A stretch of 64,000 nucleotides of DNA from contig JAENRU010000432.1 of NCBI GenBank assembly GCA_016647705.1, positions 1 to 64,000 on the forward strand, written 5' to 3'. This document shows, piece after piece, positions 11,781 to 32,393 of the stretch. Positions within the stretch are counted from its first letter, which is position 1; each line of letters begins with the position of its first letter. This DNA comes from Eucommia ulmoides (taxonomy: Eukaryota > Streptophyta > Magnoliopsida > Garryales > Eucommiaceae). The position numbers and the translations under genes were made by a program. The notes under the pieces were generated by a model. The model was not told where the DNA came from, made no database searches, and worked only from the letters and a program-made list of their open reading frames with translations.

Positions 11781-12959
11781 TCTGTTTCGTCTTTTAGCCT
11801 CCGAGCTTGTTTATCCACCGTAACTTCAAACCGCTTTGGTTCGATCTCATCATTTTAGCTCCAGTTTCCTATCTTTTTGACCCACACACCTGAGTTATAC
11901 AAAAAAGTATAAATACTAATTAAAACATAATAAAAATAACTATAAACATATTCAAAAACTAACCAATTCAGATTGGAAATAGATAGGTTTTTCACACCTA
12001 TCAACACGCGATCGGTCTCACGTTGGCAGGAACTTTCCCATGACTTCCTCAGTTAGACATCGCTAGAGGACAAAATTAAGTGTGGCAGCCTGAAGCTAAA
12101 ATGGCTATAGACCACTTTCGATCACGTAGCCGCTGACGATGATGAGCGCATTATGTAGTGTTATGCCCGCACATATTTCCCGATATTGATCGGCACAATG
12201 TTGATGCAGCATAAATCGAATAATTTTGTCAAGTTAGGCTACGTACCACTGCTCTACGATTTGACTGGGTCGCAGATGTTAGGGCAATGTCACGCTGGCG
12301 GTGTTGTACTGGGAGCTATGCCAGGCATCATGTAAGGAGACATAAAAGGTGGTCAGACCCATCTTTTTGTTAGAGTGTTAAGCCTGAGAGCGGCTCCCGA
12401 GACTACATCATGTGTCTCTATCTATGACGGCTAATGGGATGGGTGACTTAGAGATCGGGGACTTCAGGTTCCCAGGCTCCTCTAGGGGGTCCTGATATGT
12501 GATTATATAACTAACTTGTATGCATTTCAAATATTTCATTTTATTTAGTAATATTTAGTGTTGGTCTTTGCGTATAGCTGGAACGTGTCTTTTAATCTGA
12601 ATAGCGAGCTGATGCATGTATTGGCCGTGTATCGGGATCAGTTAGATCGATTACGGGATGACGAGGTCAGTTATCCATTTACTTAAGATGTTACTTATGT
12701 CTATTTATTTATTTATTTTTATATTTATTATTTAATTAATTTGTTTGTATATTGTTTAGATAGGTGATCTGGATGCCTTATCCAGCTGGAGCGGCGGCGG
12801 CGGCCGACGAAGCGGATTTGCTCTTTCCAATTTGCTTTTTAAAAATTTCTGTATTTTTGTTTTGTTGATTTGAAGTATAATTTGGTTAAGGGTATTTTGA
12901 CTTAGCTTTTGAATATTGTGAGAAGTTTTTTAAAAAATAAAAAATTATAATTATTAATA

Positions 12960-13716
12960 ATGGTGTTTGTTCGGTGAATGTGTTGAGAAATTAAAAAAAT
13001 ATGGATATAGAGAATAAAGTTAAAATTACACTTATAAAATTATCAAACTATCTAAAAATAGATGATGTAATAGATTGAGTATTTTGAAAACTGTTACATA
13101 AAATCATTTTCAAGTTGTGTAGTTAAAAGAGTAATAGTTGAATTTTTGTTTTTGAAAACGAAACCAAACATCACCATGATATCTAAAATATGGAGATACC
13201 TTAGGAAGAATGAAAAGTGATTGGCTTCTTGGGTTGAATTTGGAAACAATTTTGTTCTGTTCTCATAAATTTGTTCTGAAAAATGATTTTTTTTTTGTTC
13301 TTGCATTTTTGGGAACATGGAAAAAAATAAATTAAATTTATAAACAATAAAATTATAATATTAAAAATAGGTAATGTTTTAGGTCGAGTATCATGAAAAA
13401 TTATTTTGTGAAAGTGTTTTTGAGTTGTGCTCAATGGCGGAGCTGCTTGGTGCCCAGTGTGGACTTAAGGCCCTGAACTTTTGAAATTTTTTATTATTAT
13501 CCCTATACTTTTAGAAAAAAAAATCAATAACAATCTCTTAAATTTCACATAAACTCCCTGAATTATAAAAATATCTGGATGAGAATTTACTCACCCCCAA
13601 CCAATTTTCTGGATCTACTTGTGTTATTGAAAGAGTAATAGTTGTATTTTTTGTGTGTTCAAACAGTATCTCAAAAAAGCAAACCAAACAAGGCCTTAAT
13701 CTTTTTGTTCTTCCAG
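12960..13716. mobile_element. MITE copies and a nested small element in the outer part of the left arm
   Basis: Copies of a 'GTTTGGT ... AAAAACGAAACCAAACA' type miniature element occur at about 12960-13170 and 13330-13690. The second is interrupted at about 13430-13615 by a roughly 190-bp piece beginning with TGGCGGAGCTGC. The same nested arrangement occurs reversed at 62890-63250 in the right arm, so it predates the duplication. I see no gene. Confidence 0.5.
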
Positions 13717-14340
13717 ATGCGAATTCACTGATTCTACTGGCTGCTGCTCAGATACTCTATGAGATCACCTCTAAGCATAATCCAACACGAATAAACTGAT
13801 TCAAAAGACGATTGAAGCCTGCAAGTTGAAGTGATACGACTCTGCCTATTGTTGAGAGCACAACCTTTTCATAGTCGTAGAACCTTCCAATCTCTTCTTG
13901 TTATTTTTCTTATGGGTTTGTTATTTTGTTTGTTGGTTTATATTCTTTCTTCTTTCTGTTTGTTGGTTGGAACCAATTGCTGTGAGGGTTTGCTGCACTA
14001 TTTGGGTGTGGTATATAAACTATGCCATTTGGGTGTGATATATAAACTATGTAACGAAACTTGATGGAAGAAAATAAGAAATGAATAGATCTTCTTCCTA
14101 ACTAATTCTCTCATTTCTCTTCTCATCTTTTCCCTCTGTTTATGCCTTTCTCTTCTCATCTTTTCCCTCTTTTTGTTTGTTTTTCTTGGAGCCAACACTC
14201 ACTCGAAGAGTGATTATCTCGACTAACCGTTGTAGTCGCAGGTTGGTCGTATCATGAAGTCTAATAAGAAACCTGAAAGTAAATCCCCACCCTATGATAA
14301 TCCTAAGAAGACGATGGAAAAAAATTGGCCTAAACTAGTA
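13717..14340 (+). pseudogene. Broken copy of the last exon of the unrecognised gene at 62437-64000
   Basis: After a pyrimidine tract and AG (13715-13716) the sequence reads ATGCGAATTCACTGATTCTA, matching the exon start ATGAGAATTCACCGATTCTA of the right-arm gene. SLILLAAAQILYEI-like coding follows with stops. A 423-bp solo LTR (13832-14254) cuts it. It resumes with TCTAATAAGAAACCTGAAAG and ends near ATGGAAAAAAATTGGCC. The right-arm exon continues for another 150 bases or so; here that part is lost. The upstream exon is absent because the inverted duplication ends before it. Confidence 0.75.
13832..14254. mobile_element. Small solo LTR (423 bp), TSD TGAAG
   Basis: It starts TGATACGAC and ends GTCGTATCA (TG...CA with 9-bp inverted termini) and is flanked by TGAAG at 13827-13831 and 14255-14259. 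The right arm has the site unfilled (AAGTTCAAGTCTAATGAG, reversed, in 62437-62798). The size suggests a copia-type LTR. The insertion happened after the arms were duplicated. Confidence 0.8.
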
Positions 14341-14621
14341 GTTTTTTTTTTTTTTTGGGTTGTAAATATTGTGGTAGGTTGTAGATGGGGGTGGGGGTGG
14401 GGGAACAGGGTTCCATTTTTGTATGATTAATTTGTAAGCTTGATGTGAATCCACATCCAATTTGTAGATTATTCCAGGAAGAAGCAATAGAAAATTCTGC
14501 TCTCTCTCTAGTTTTGATATGTGATGTCTCTCTTTGGAGTTCTGAATTCTAATATGATCTCTCTCTCACAATAATTAATGTTCTCTTTCTTTGCAGTTCT
14601 AATATGATCTCTCTCTCTTTT

Positions 14622-17427
14622 GTGGCAATGTTAATGGCGTTTTCCTCCACATTTGTCTGGTGATAAATTTAAGATTTAATTTTTAAAGTGTTTCCAAGAG
14701 AGTCGAACCTGGTTGACAAATAACTCTTCTTGATAGCTATTAGCATTAAGTAGAAGGAAACCAAATTTATAAATAAGAGAAAATTTAGAAAACTATAGAA
14801 AGAAATTAGGGAGAAAATTCGCTTATTCATTGATACAATTATAAGGGAGCAAACACTTTTAAATAGGAAACGAATAACACACGGTTACTAACCCTGGAAT
14901 CCATACGATGAATGAGTTTTCTAATTTATTCAAATCACTATTTTCCTAAATTATTCAATTTTCTAATAAATCCAATCCATAACAAAATTAACCTTAATTT
15001 ACTGACACTCCCCCTCTAGTTGATGCAAAGATATACATCATGCCCAACTTGCTCACTTGAAGCTCGAAGGGCTGTCTCAATAGTCCCTTTGTCAAATTAT
15101 TTGCAACTTGCTGTGTGGTGGGTACAAATGGAGTATAAATTATTCATTCTTCAAACTTTTCTTTTTATAAAGTGTCTGTTCTCAACACGTTTTGTCCTGT
15201 CTTGTATAATCGGATTATGAACAATGTTGATAGCCGCCTTATTTTCACAATACAACTTCATAGGAAGACTTACTGGTCTTTCAAGTTCTTCTAGAACCCG
15301 TTTTAGCCAAAGAATCTCACACACTCCTTGTGTCATTGATATGAATTCCGCCTCAACACTACTAGCAACAACACTACTTTTTTCTCCTCCAAGTGATTAG
15401 ATTGCCCCATAGAAATGCACAATATCCCGATGTTGACCTTCTATCAGTGATCAAACCTACCCAATCAACATCTGTATACACCTCAATTTATCTCTTCTCA
15501 TTTTTCTTGAAGAACAATTTTTTTCCTAGTGTGATTTTCAGATAACGAAAATTTCGATACATAGCTTCTATATGTTCTTCATACGAAGAATGCATAAATT
15601 GACTTACCATACTTACAGCGAAAGCAATTGCAGGACGTGTATGTGATAAGTAGATCAGTCTTCCAACTAGTCTTTGGTATCTTCTCGTGTCTACTGGGAC
15701 GCCATCTTTTACATCTCGAAATTTAGCATTAGCTTCTATTGGGGTGTTAGAAGGTGTGCAACCATTCATTATAGTTTCTCTCAAGAGATCTAGAATGTAC
15801 TTCCGTTGTGAAACTACAATGTCCTTTTTTGACCTTGCCACTTTCATTCTAAGGAAATACTTTAGTTGGCCCAAATCTTTAATCTCGAATTCCTTGGCTA
15901 GCCTCTACTTCAATCTGCTCATGTATTCTAAATCATCTCTAGTCAGAATTATATCATCTAAATAGACAATCAAAACAGAGATCTTGTCTTTGGTAGATTT
16001 GTTTGTGAAGAGAGTATGATCAGATTGTCTCTGCGTATATCCTTAACTCTTAATGAACTATTTAAATCTCTCGAAACAAGCTCTGGGAAACTGTTTAAGA
16101 CCATATAGAGACTTCTTTAGTTTTCATTCCTTGGTACCAAACTTCCCAGTAAATCTAGGTGAAGGCTCTATATAGACTTCCTCCTCTAAGTCTCTATTCA
16201 AAAAGACATTCTTCACATCCAACTGATTCAGAAGCCAAATAAAATTAGCAGCAACAGACAAGAGTACCCGAACTGTATTTAGCTTCGCCACTGGAGAAAA
16301 AATCTCAAAGTAGTTCACTCCATATGTCTGAGTGAAGTCTTTAGTTACAAGACGAGCCTTGTATCTTTCCAAAGATCTATATGAGTTGTACTTCACGGTA
16401 AATACCCATTTGCGACCAACAACAATCTTCCCATCAGGAAGATCCACTTTGTCCTAAGTAACATTATTCTCCAGAGCTCTCATCTCTTAAAAAATCGCTT
16501 CTTTCCACTTAGGAATATTTAGAGCCTCCTGGACACTATTAGGAATGACCACACTAGACATTTATGAAATGAAGGCACAATATGAAAATGAAATATTTTT
16601 GTAAAATACAAAATTTGACAAAGGGTGTTTGGTACAAGACCTAACACCTCTTCTGAGAGCAATGAGAAGATCAAGCTGACTAGACGAATTTGACTCAGAA
16701 TTACCTTGAAGAATCATTGACGAGTCATCATGTATTTGATGATCCAACCTCTGATTAGATTCTTGGTGGTGCTGTGGGATAATGCCTTTTTTTTTTTTTT
16801 TTTTTGTGTTAGATACTCCTTTGAATATACAAGACCTTTATACCATTTTACACACATATTTGTAGTTTCAATATTTTGATTTTGAGATGGCATTATCAAA
16901 GGTCGTTCATTATTAGGTTCAATATCTTCAACATTTAATTCATTCTTTTCCCCAGACTTTATATTTTCCATATCGTTTTCTTTCGGTAATTGGGTGTGAG
17001 AAACATCATCTTGAACAAATTCAAAATATGAACCATTTAAAAAATCATCTTCACTAGTGCTCTCTCCCTGAAGATGGGAATTGATGTAGTATGATTGTCT
17101 TTCAAAGAATGTGACATCCATAGACACAAACATTTTTTTGGAAATAGGATCAAAATATTTATAACCTCTATGATTTGTAGGATAGCCTACAAAAATACAT
17201 TTATGTGCCTTTGGATCAATCTTAGAACATCTAGGATCATGACTATGAACAAAGGCCACACTTCCAAAAAAAAAAAAAGGGAATATTTGTTGTGAGTCGA
17301 GTGGTGGGAAAACATTCGATGAAAAGTTTTATAGGTGTTTTAAAATTCAAAATTCTTGTAGGTAGCCTATTAACCAAATAAGTGGTTGTTAAAATAACTT
17401 CTCCCCAAAGATACTTAGGAACCTTAA
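14622..17427 (-). mobile_element. Truncated Ty1-copia retrotransposon (3' part)
   Basis: On the minus strand a copia pol region, cut off inside the integrase domain at 17427, is followed by a purine tract (CTAGAGGGGGAG) and an LTR starting TGTCAGTAAATT at 15007 that runs to about 14622. It is inserted in the left arm only: host sequence matching the right arm ends near 14620 and resumes near 18745. The truncation point abuts LTR copy 2 exactly. Confidence 0.75.
15100..17420 (-). pseudogene. Copia polyprotein fragment: integrase end, reverse transcriptase, RNase H
   Basis: In coding order on the minus strand: the integrase C-terminal region with KAHKCIFVGYPTNHRGYKYF (near 17200); RT start with GRKWVFTVKYN and RLVTKDFTQTYGVNYFEIFS (16447-16300) and QLDVKNVFLNRDLEEEVYIE (near 16190); the RT end with GQLKYFLRMKVARS (15874) and RLIYLSHTRPAIAFAVSMVS (near 15640); and RNase H with LYCENKAAINIVHNP (near 15250). 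The catalytic YVDD block near 15970 survives only in pieces. Stops and frame changes separate the parts, so it is dead. Confidence 0.8.
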
Positions 17428-17606
17428 TGTAAGACCCGATCTTACATGTACATAATTTTTAATTGCGTCTTAAAAATAATAATAATAATAATAATAATGG
17501 AGACTAGAGTGTCATTTAAATATCATATTTGAATTTTATGGGTAACTTTGATTTATAAAAAAATGATTTTAAGAATGTTGGGGGTTAGATGTATAATTAA
17601 AATAAT

Positions 17607-17643
<37 letters not shown>

Positions 17644-18740
17644 TATGTAAATGTATACGTATATATGTGAGTGTATATATATATATAATATTAAAATCTA
17701 TATAATAAATCAGGACTGGGATATTTACGGCCGTCGAATGAGGGACAAAACTCTAAATATTTTAACCGTTAGATCAAAATAAATCTATATATAAATATTA
17801 AAATTAAAATTAGGGTTTCCTCTCTCTCACGTGTGTCCATCGGCCATCTCTCTCTTCTTCATCAAAACCAACATCTCTTATTGTCGATCCATCACCGTGC
17901 ATCACCATCTCCGAGTGCATTCATCGTCGTTCTGTCGCCGTGAATCACCATCAGAGCGTCTTCGTTCCAGGTTCATCTCTCTCCTTCTCTCTCTCTCTGC
18001 CTCTCTATTTTTCAATTTGAGGGTTAAGGGATTCCACATCTGCTAGAGAAATTGGGGTTAAACCCTTTTCTCTCTTTCTTTCTCTCTATCTCATGTCTAC
18101 CACTTACTCTCACTCGTACTTTCTCTTTACAATCATCTTTCAACATTGATACCTTCTCTACTTCCAATAATCGTCATTGTCGTCGCCTTCATCTCTTCTC
18201 TTTTTCAGTCTCTCGCGATCCATTCCCTCTCAGCCTCCTTCGCCATCCCCTTGCCACCGCCATTGCCACCTCCGCTTCATTTTGTCATGATGCCATCGCC
18301 TCGCCATCGTCGCGTTCAATCTCTTCCTTGCTCCTCCGCCATTCCCTGCCGAACTCTTTCCCTCTCTCTACACATATCGATTCCTCTATCCATCACCCTC
18401 TCTATATCCTGGTACGTCCCAATCTGTGTTTTTCTATTTCAAAACCCTCTATTTTGACGATGGTCGAGGACGGTGAAGATCAACGATGGTTGGATTTGGA
18501 TAGAGATCCAACTATCACTTTTTTCTACTTTTATTTTGCCTATATTTTGATAGTTGTTCTTCAGTGACAAATTTTACGTTCCTTCTTAAAAATTTGTTCT
18601 TTTTTTGAGTGGGATTTATAGAGTTTCTAAAACGTTTTCACTCAAATATGTATTGTCTTTGACAGAGAAAAAGAGTTCGTGATAGATATGTTCATAATAT
18701 TTGATATATGCCCATGTGAATATATATGTTTATGTATATT
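17428..18740 (+). mobile_element. LTR copy 2: 5' part of the recurrent LTR family
   Basis: It begins TGTAAGACCCGATCTTACAT, close to the start of copy 4 (TGTAAGACCTGGATC) and copy 3 (TGTATAAGATCC). It contains (AAT)n at 17477-17500, (CA)n/(TA)n at 17609-17690, and a CT-rich tract at 17820-18450. The conserved 20-mer and minisatellite of the family are missing, so only the 5' portion is present. The right limit is set by where host homology to the other arm resumes (about 18745). Serine- and leucine-rich frames at 18052-18567 are products of the CT-rich tract. Confidence 0.55.
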
Positions 18741-19036
18741 TGAATAAATTCAATCTAAAAAATGGCACAAGGAGTGACCAGAGTACTTTGAAACAGTGCG
18801 TAAATATATTCATTATGTCATTTTCAAATTCGATAGATAAAAAAAATTGACTGAATATATATATTAAGGATCAAAAGAGCATATAAAAATTATTATCAAA
18901 TTGACTATTATATATTTTTCTCCATCAAAATCTTATGAAAATCACCTTCTATTTCTAATGACGAATAAAACCACAAAGAAGATCGATACTATTCTACCCA
19001 AACAAAGTAAATATTCTCTATCGGACATCCGCTCTT

Positions 19037-20124
19037 TCAATAGAAAAGAAGTGAACCGATGAACAATGCCAAAACCATCCTGATTCCCACTCTTTTCTTT
19101 CTGTCAAAATCCACCTTGAGAAACTGCAGAGTTTTTGTCAACATTTACAGTTAAATTCAACACCTATATCTCTATTGTTTTCTTTATATTTTAGAAAATG
19201 AAATATATAACGTTAAAATCAACGTCAAACATTGTGATTATAAAAATTTCCAAAAATTATATTCCACGTGACATTTTTTTTTTTAATTTTATAGTAAGGT
19301 GTGTCTGGGTCAATTTACGCACATCTTGACTAATCAATTCTCAGGGTAATCTTGAGGGCGCATTCTTCCACATCGATTTAGTGCATTTATGATTAAATTC
19401 ATAATTTAATTTTTGGATTGTTTTTCATGTGTCAAATGATTAAATTCATAATTTATACTTGACAAAAAAATTGTGCAGTTTCCCTTATCAATCGGACTAA
19501 TATCTCTTGGGTCCATATGACATGTTGATGTAGTGCATTATAACAAATTTTAAGAGGAAAACTTAAAATAATAATCACACGCATCGATTTAAAAATTGTA
19601 TGCAAATCCGTGAGACCGTTCTGATAAAATCAAATTAGTTAAATATCGAAACGGAAGCATAAAATTCATTATATTAGTAAAAAATTCTTACCCAACTCAG
19701 CTCGAGGGGAAGCAACTCTAATGAAAATTTCTTGGACTCCATTGATGACGTCACACATGTCAATGAGATCATCAAACCAAAGCAAACACCCACTCCCACC
19801 GTTTCTTATATCCAATAAGCCATGCACGAACAGTTCTTCAAGCATTCCCCTTCACATTCCTTCAGGCTCATGCTCTTGTTATACCAAGAATTTCTCGTGT
19901 CCGGCAATTTAACGTTGGAATATCTGGTAAACACATCTCCGGCGTTGTTCCGGCAATCCAACGTTGTCTTCCGAACACACCCATTTGACCAATCGGATTT
20001 TTCCCAGTCCTTTGGGTTTCTGGGTTCGAATTTGTCCAGGCATCTACAGATGGGGGAGTTGCCGGGGTTGCAAATTCCGTTGAGGCGACAGATATCGCCG
20101 GACAGCGTCACCGGCCGCTATTTA
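19037..20124 (-). pseudogene. Gene B remnant: S-domain receptor with internal deletions (left arm)
   Basis: On the minus strand, 20124-19692 holds the end of an S-domain exon: an EGF-like piece (GICNPGNSPICRC) and PAN-type cysteines (LKECEGECLKNCSCMAY). Compared with gene B' of the right arm, the signal peptide, lectin and S-locus domains are gone: the promoter-side sequence 'TAATTATAAATAGC' joins directly to a piece just before the EGF part. A second short deletion follows, and a third breaks the frame after SCMAY. Exon 2 (19123-19037) has a stop (GGF*) where B' reads GGSDG. It cannot make a receptor. Confidence 0.85.
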
Positions 20125-20321
20125 TAATTACATTTACTACCCTCTAATTATGCTCCACGTTTTATTTGAGTCTCAAAAACTATAAAAATTTAACAAATTT
20201 GCTTCAATTGTGCACAACCACCTAACTTCTTTTCCCAATTTAGTGGGATATCAGTTGAATTCTCATATGAATATGTCAATAATCTTATTAGTTTTTGACG
20301 TATCCCGGATTTTTAGAAAAA

Positions 20322-20403
<82 letters not shown>

Positions 20404-21191
20404 TTTTTAAAAATATTTAAAAAGGGATTTTTTTAAAAGCGCTGATTTTCTCGTAAATAACTTAAATCAATTTTAGAAAAATGAGTCGTCATCTAGTATT
20501 GAGTTTGAATGATGTGTTAGATCATTGGATTTTTTTTAAAATAATTTGAAAAATGTTTTAAATAAAAATTTGACTCCAAAAGCACGCCCAATCAAAATTT
20601 CGTTTTAAAGGTTCCGTAGAATTCTCATATGAATATGTCAATAATCTTGTTAGTTTTGTTTGTTTAATTATTGTCATTATTATTATTTTCTCTACCAAAA
20701 CCCTTTTTATATATATATATAATTATTTTGTATTTTATTTTTTATTTTATTTTATTCCATGAAAAATTATAATTTTGATAGTCATTAATGTGGTTCGCCA
20801 AAACTTAATTTTGATTTTCTATTTTAAATTCTGAAAATTATACCAATTTGTAAAATATATTAATAAATGTCTTTATTATCTATTTTTTGGGGGATCAACA
20901 GGGATTATCCCAAATTGTGAAATTAAAGTTAATTTAGTATCTCACATCAGCCAATTAGCACTAAAAATTATGTTTTTTGGTAAAAAAAAAAAAAAGTTAT
21001 TTAAAAGCAAGAAAAAATTGATCCAAAAATATGTCTAACTCCACCAAAATAAAATTAGTATGCACAAAATAAATCTCCAAAAAACATTTCTCCAGGATCA
21101 GTACCTTATGCTCTGAAAGATCAGTACAAAAGTTTTATTCCAATTGATTATTATTTTTTTTTATTTTTGTATAAAGAACGAAAAAAGATTT
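20125..21191. other. Intergenic region between genes A and B, left arm
   Basis: AT-rich and without a gene. It holds a (TA)n run at 20328-20399. The sequence at 20880-20905 (GGGATCAACAGGGATTATCC) is the empty site for the TRIM element found in the right arm. The rest matches 58048-59517 in reverse. Confidence 0.6.
20328..20399. repeat. (TA)n microsatellite, about 70 bp
   Basis: Pure TA dinucleotides. The corresponding place in the right arm (near 59283) has only a few TA units, so the run expanded in this arm or collapsed in the other. Confidence 0.9.
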
Positions 21192-31722
<10,531 letters not shown>

Positions 31723-32393
31723 CAGATAAACAGCAAAAAACAGAGTAGAGAAACAGAGGAAGAAAGAATTAAAAGAAAAACAGGAGCTAATTCAAGTGTT
31801 TTTTTATTTTTTTTTCCAAAAACTGGGTTATAGATCCACCGGCCAAACAGAAATTAATCTGGGTATAAAGAAACAGAAATTTGGGAATAAGTAGAAGAAA
31901 CTGTTTCTGTTGTGTTCCATGGTTTTTTAGAACAAATTTGGGAAAAACAGAGCACATATCTGAGAACGATCTCTCATTCTCTCCCTCTGGTTCTGAATCT
32001 CATCTTTTTCTATCTTCTATCCATTTCTCATTAATTGATAGGTGTTTTTGGACCCCGTGTATTGGAGGATGCATGAACAGCTTTGTATAATTACACCTAA
32101 CACCCTCCAACTATAGGAACCTTTTCTATATAGTCCTTAAACTATCAACTTGACAAATTGATAGTTTAGGTGGCGTTTCTTCTATTCTGTTTCTGCTTCT
32201 AATAAACTCGGATGAAAATTTTATTTCTACTCTAGAGTGTTCGGGGAATAAAAACATGTTTCGTAGCGATTATTGTCCTGAAATTATTTTAATTTATGAG
32301 AACAAAAAAAAGAAACACATTTGGCGGCAATATTTGTTCTTTTCTTTTTCTTTAAATGTATGGTGGTTGGTGGGGTGGTGGTTGTCGACAGAG
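31723..32393. promoter_or_regulatory. Upstream region of gene A (minus direction)
   Basis: About 670 bp between the gene A start codon and LTR copy 3. A TATATAG sequence on the minus strand (about 32118-32130) is a possible TATA box about 400 bp above the ATG. A purine-rich leader (31740-31790 as read on the plus strand) precedes the ATG. From about 32170 a short fold-back element intrudes. No second copy of this upstream region exists in the window. Confidence 0.35.

Larger units (their letters stand above)
10275..12003 (-). mobile_element. Solo LTR (1729 bp) with 5-bp target duplication ACACG
   Basis: It starts TGGTAG and ends CTATCA (TG...CA, short inverted termini). It is flanked by ACACG at 10270-10274 and at 12004-12008. 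The PMD reading continues across it once it is removed. The right end has a perfect hairpin, GATAGGT / ACCTATC, next to the terminus. Neither internal retrotransposon sequence nor a second LTR is present, so it is a solo LTR. I give the minus strand because reading from TGATAGGTGTGAAAAACC is the usual LTR start form; the orientation is uncertain. Confidence 0.8.
9823..12830 (+). pseudogene. Plant mobile domain (PMD, MAIN-like) gene, broken
   Basis: The start MDQSLLYL and DHRSVAVWEERGGQ (9823-9900) match the usual beginning of MAIN-like proteins. After an intron, from 9984, comes RRFLGRWAGNIPGRVVQLIQ and then FYLPTRKMIVILHDVAVLFG LPVNGRAITG, the PMD core. The gene continues after a solo LTR (10275-12003) with SLEDKIKCGSLKLKWL and CYARTYFPILIGTMLMQHKS, then LGYVPLLYDL (12070-12260), and ends near 12780 with a V-I-W-M-P-Y-P motif after a second intron. 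Stops occur at codon 9 and at a Trp position (TGA at about 10151-10153), and again later. PMD genes often travel with MULE and gypsy elements, and here it lies 400 bp from a MULE transposase. Confidence 0.75.

Noticed and set aside
14622-15007. Precise target duplication for the left-arm copia remnant
   Set aside because: Only one end is present because the 5' side is truncated at LTR copy 2; no duplication can be defined.
18052-18567. 171-aa Ser/Leu/Pro-rich frame with apparent signal peptide
   Set aside because: It lies in a CT-rich tract of LTR copy 2; a second frame over the same bases is equally open; composition explains it.
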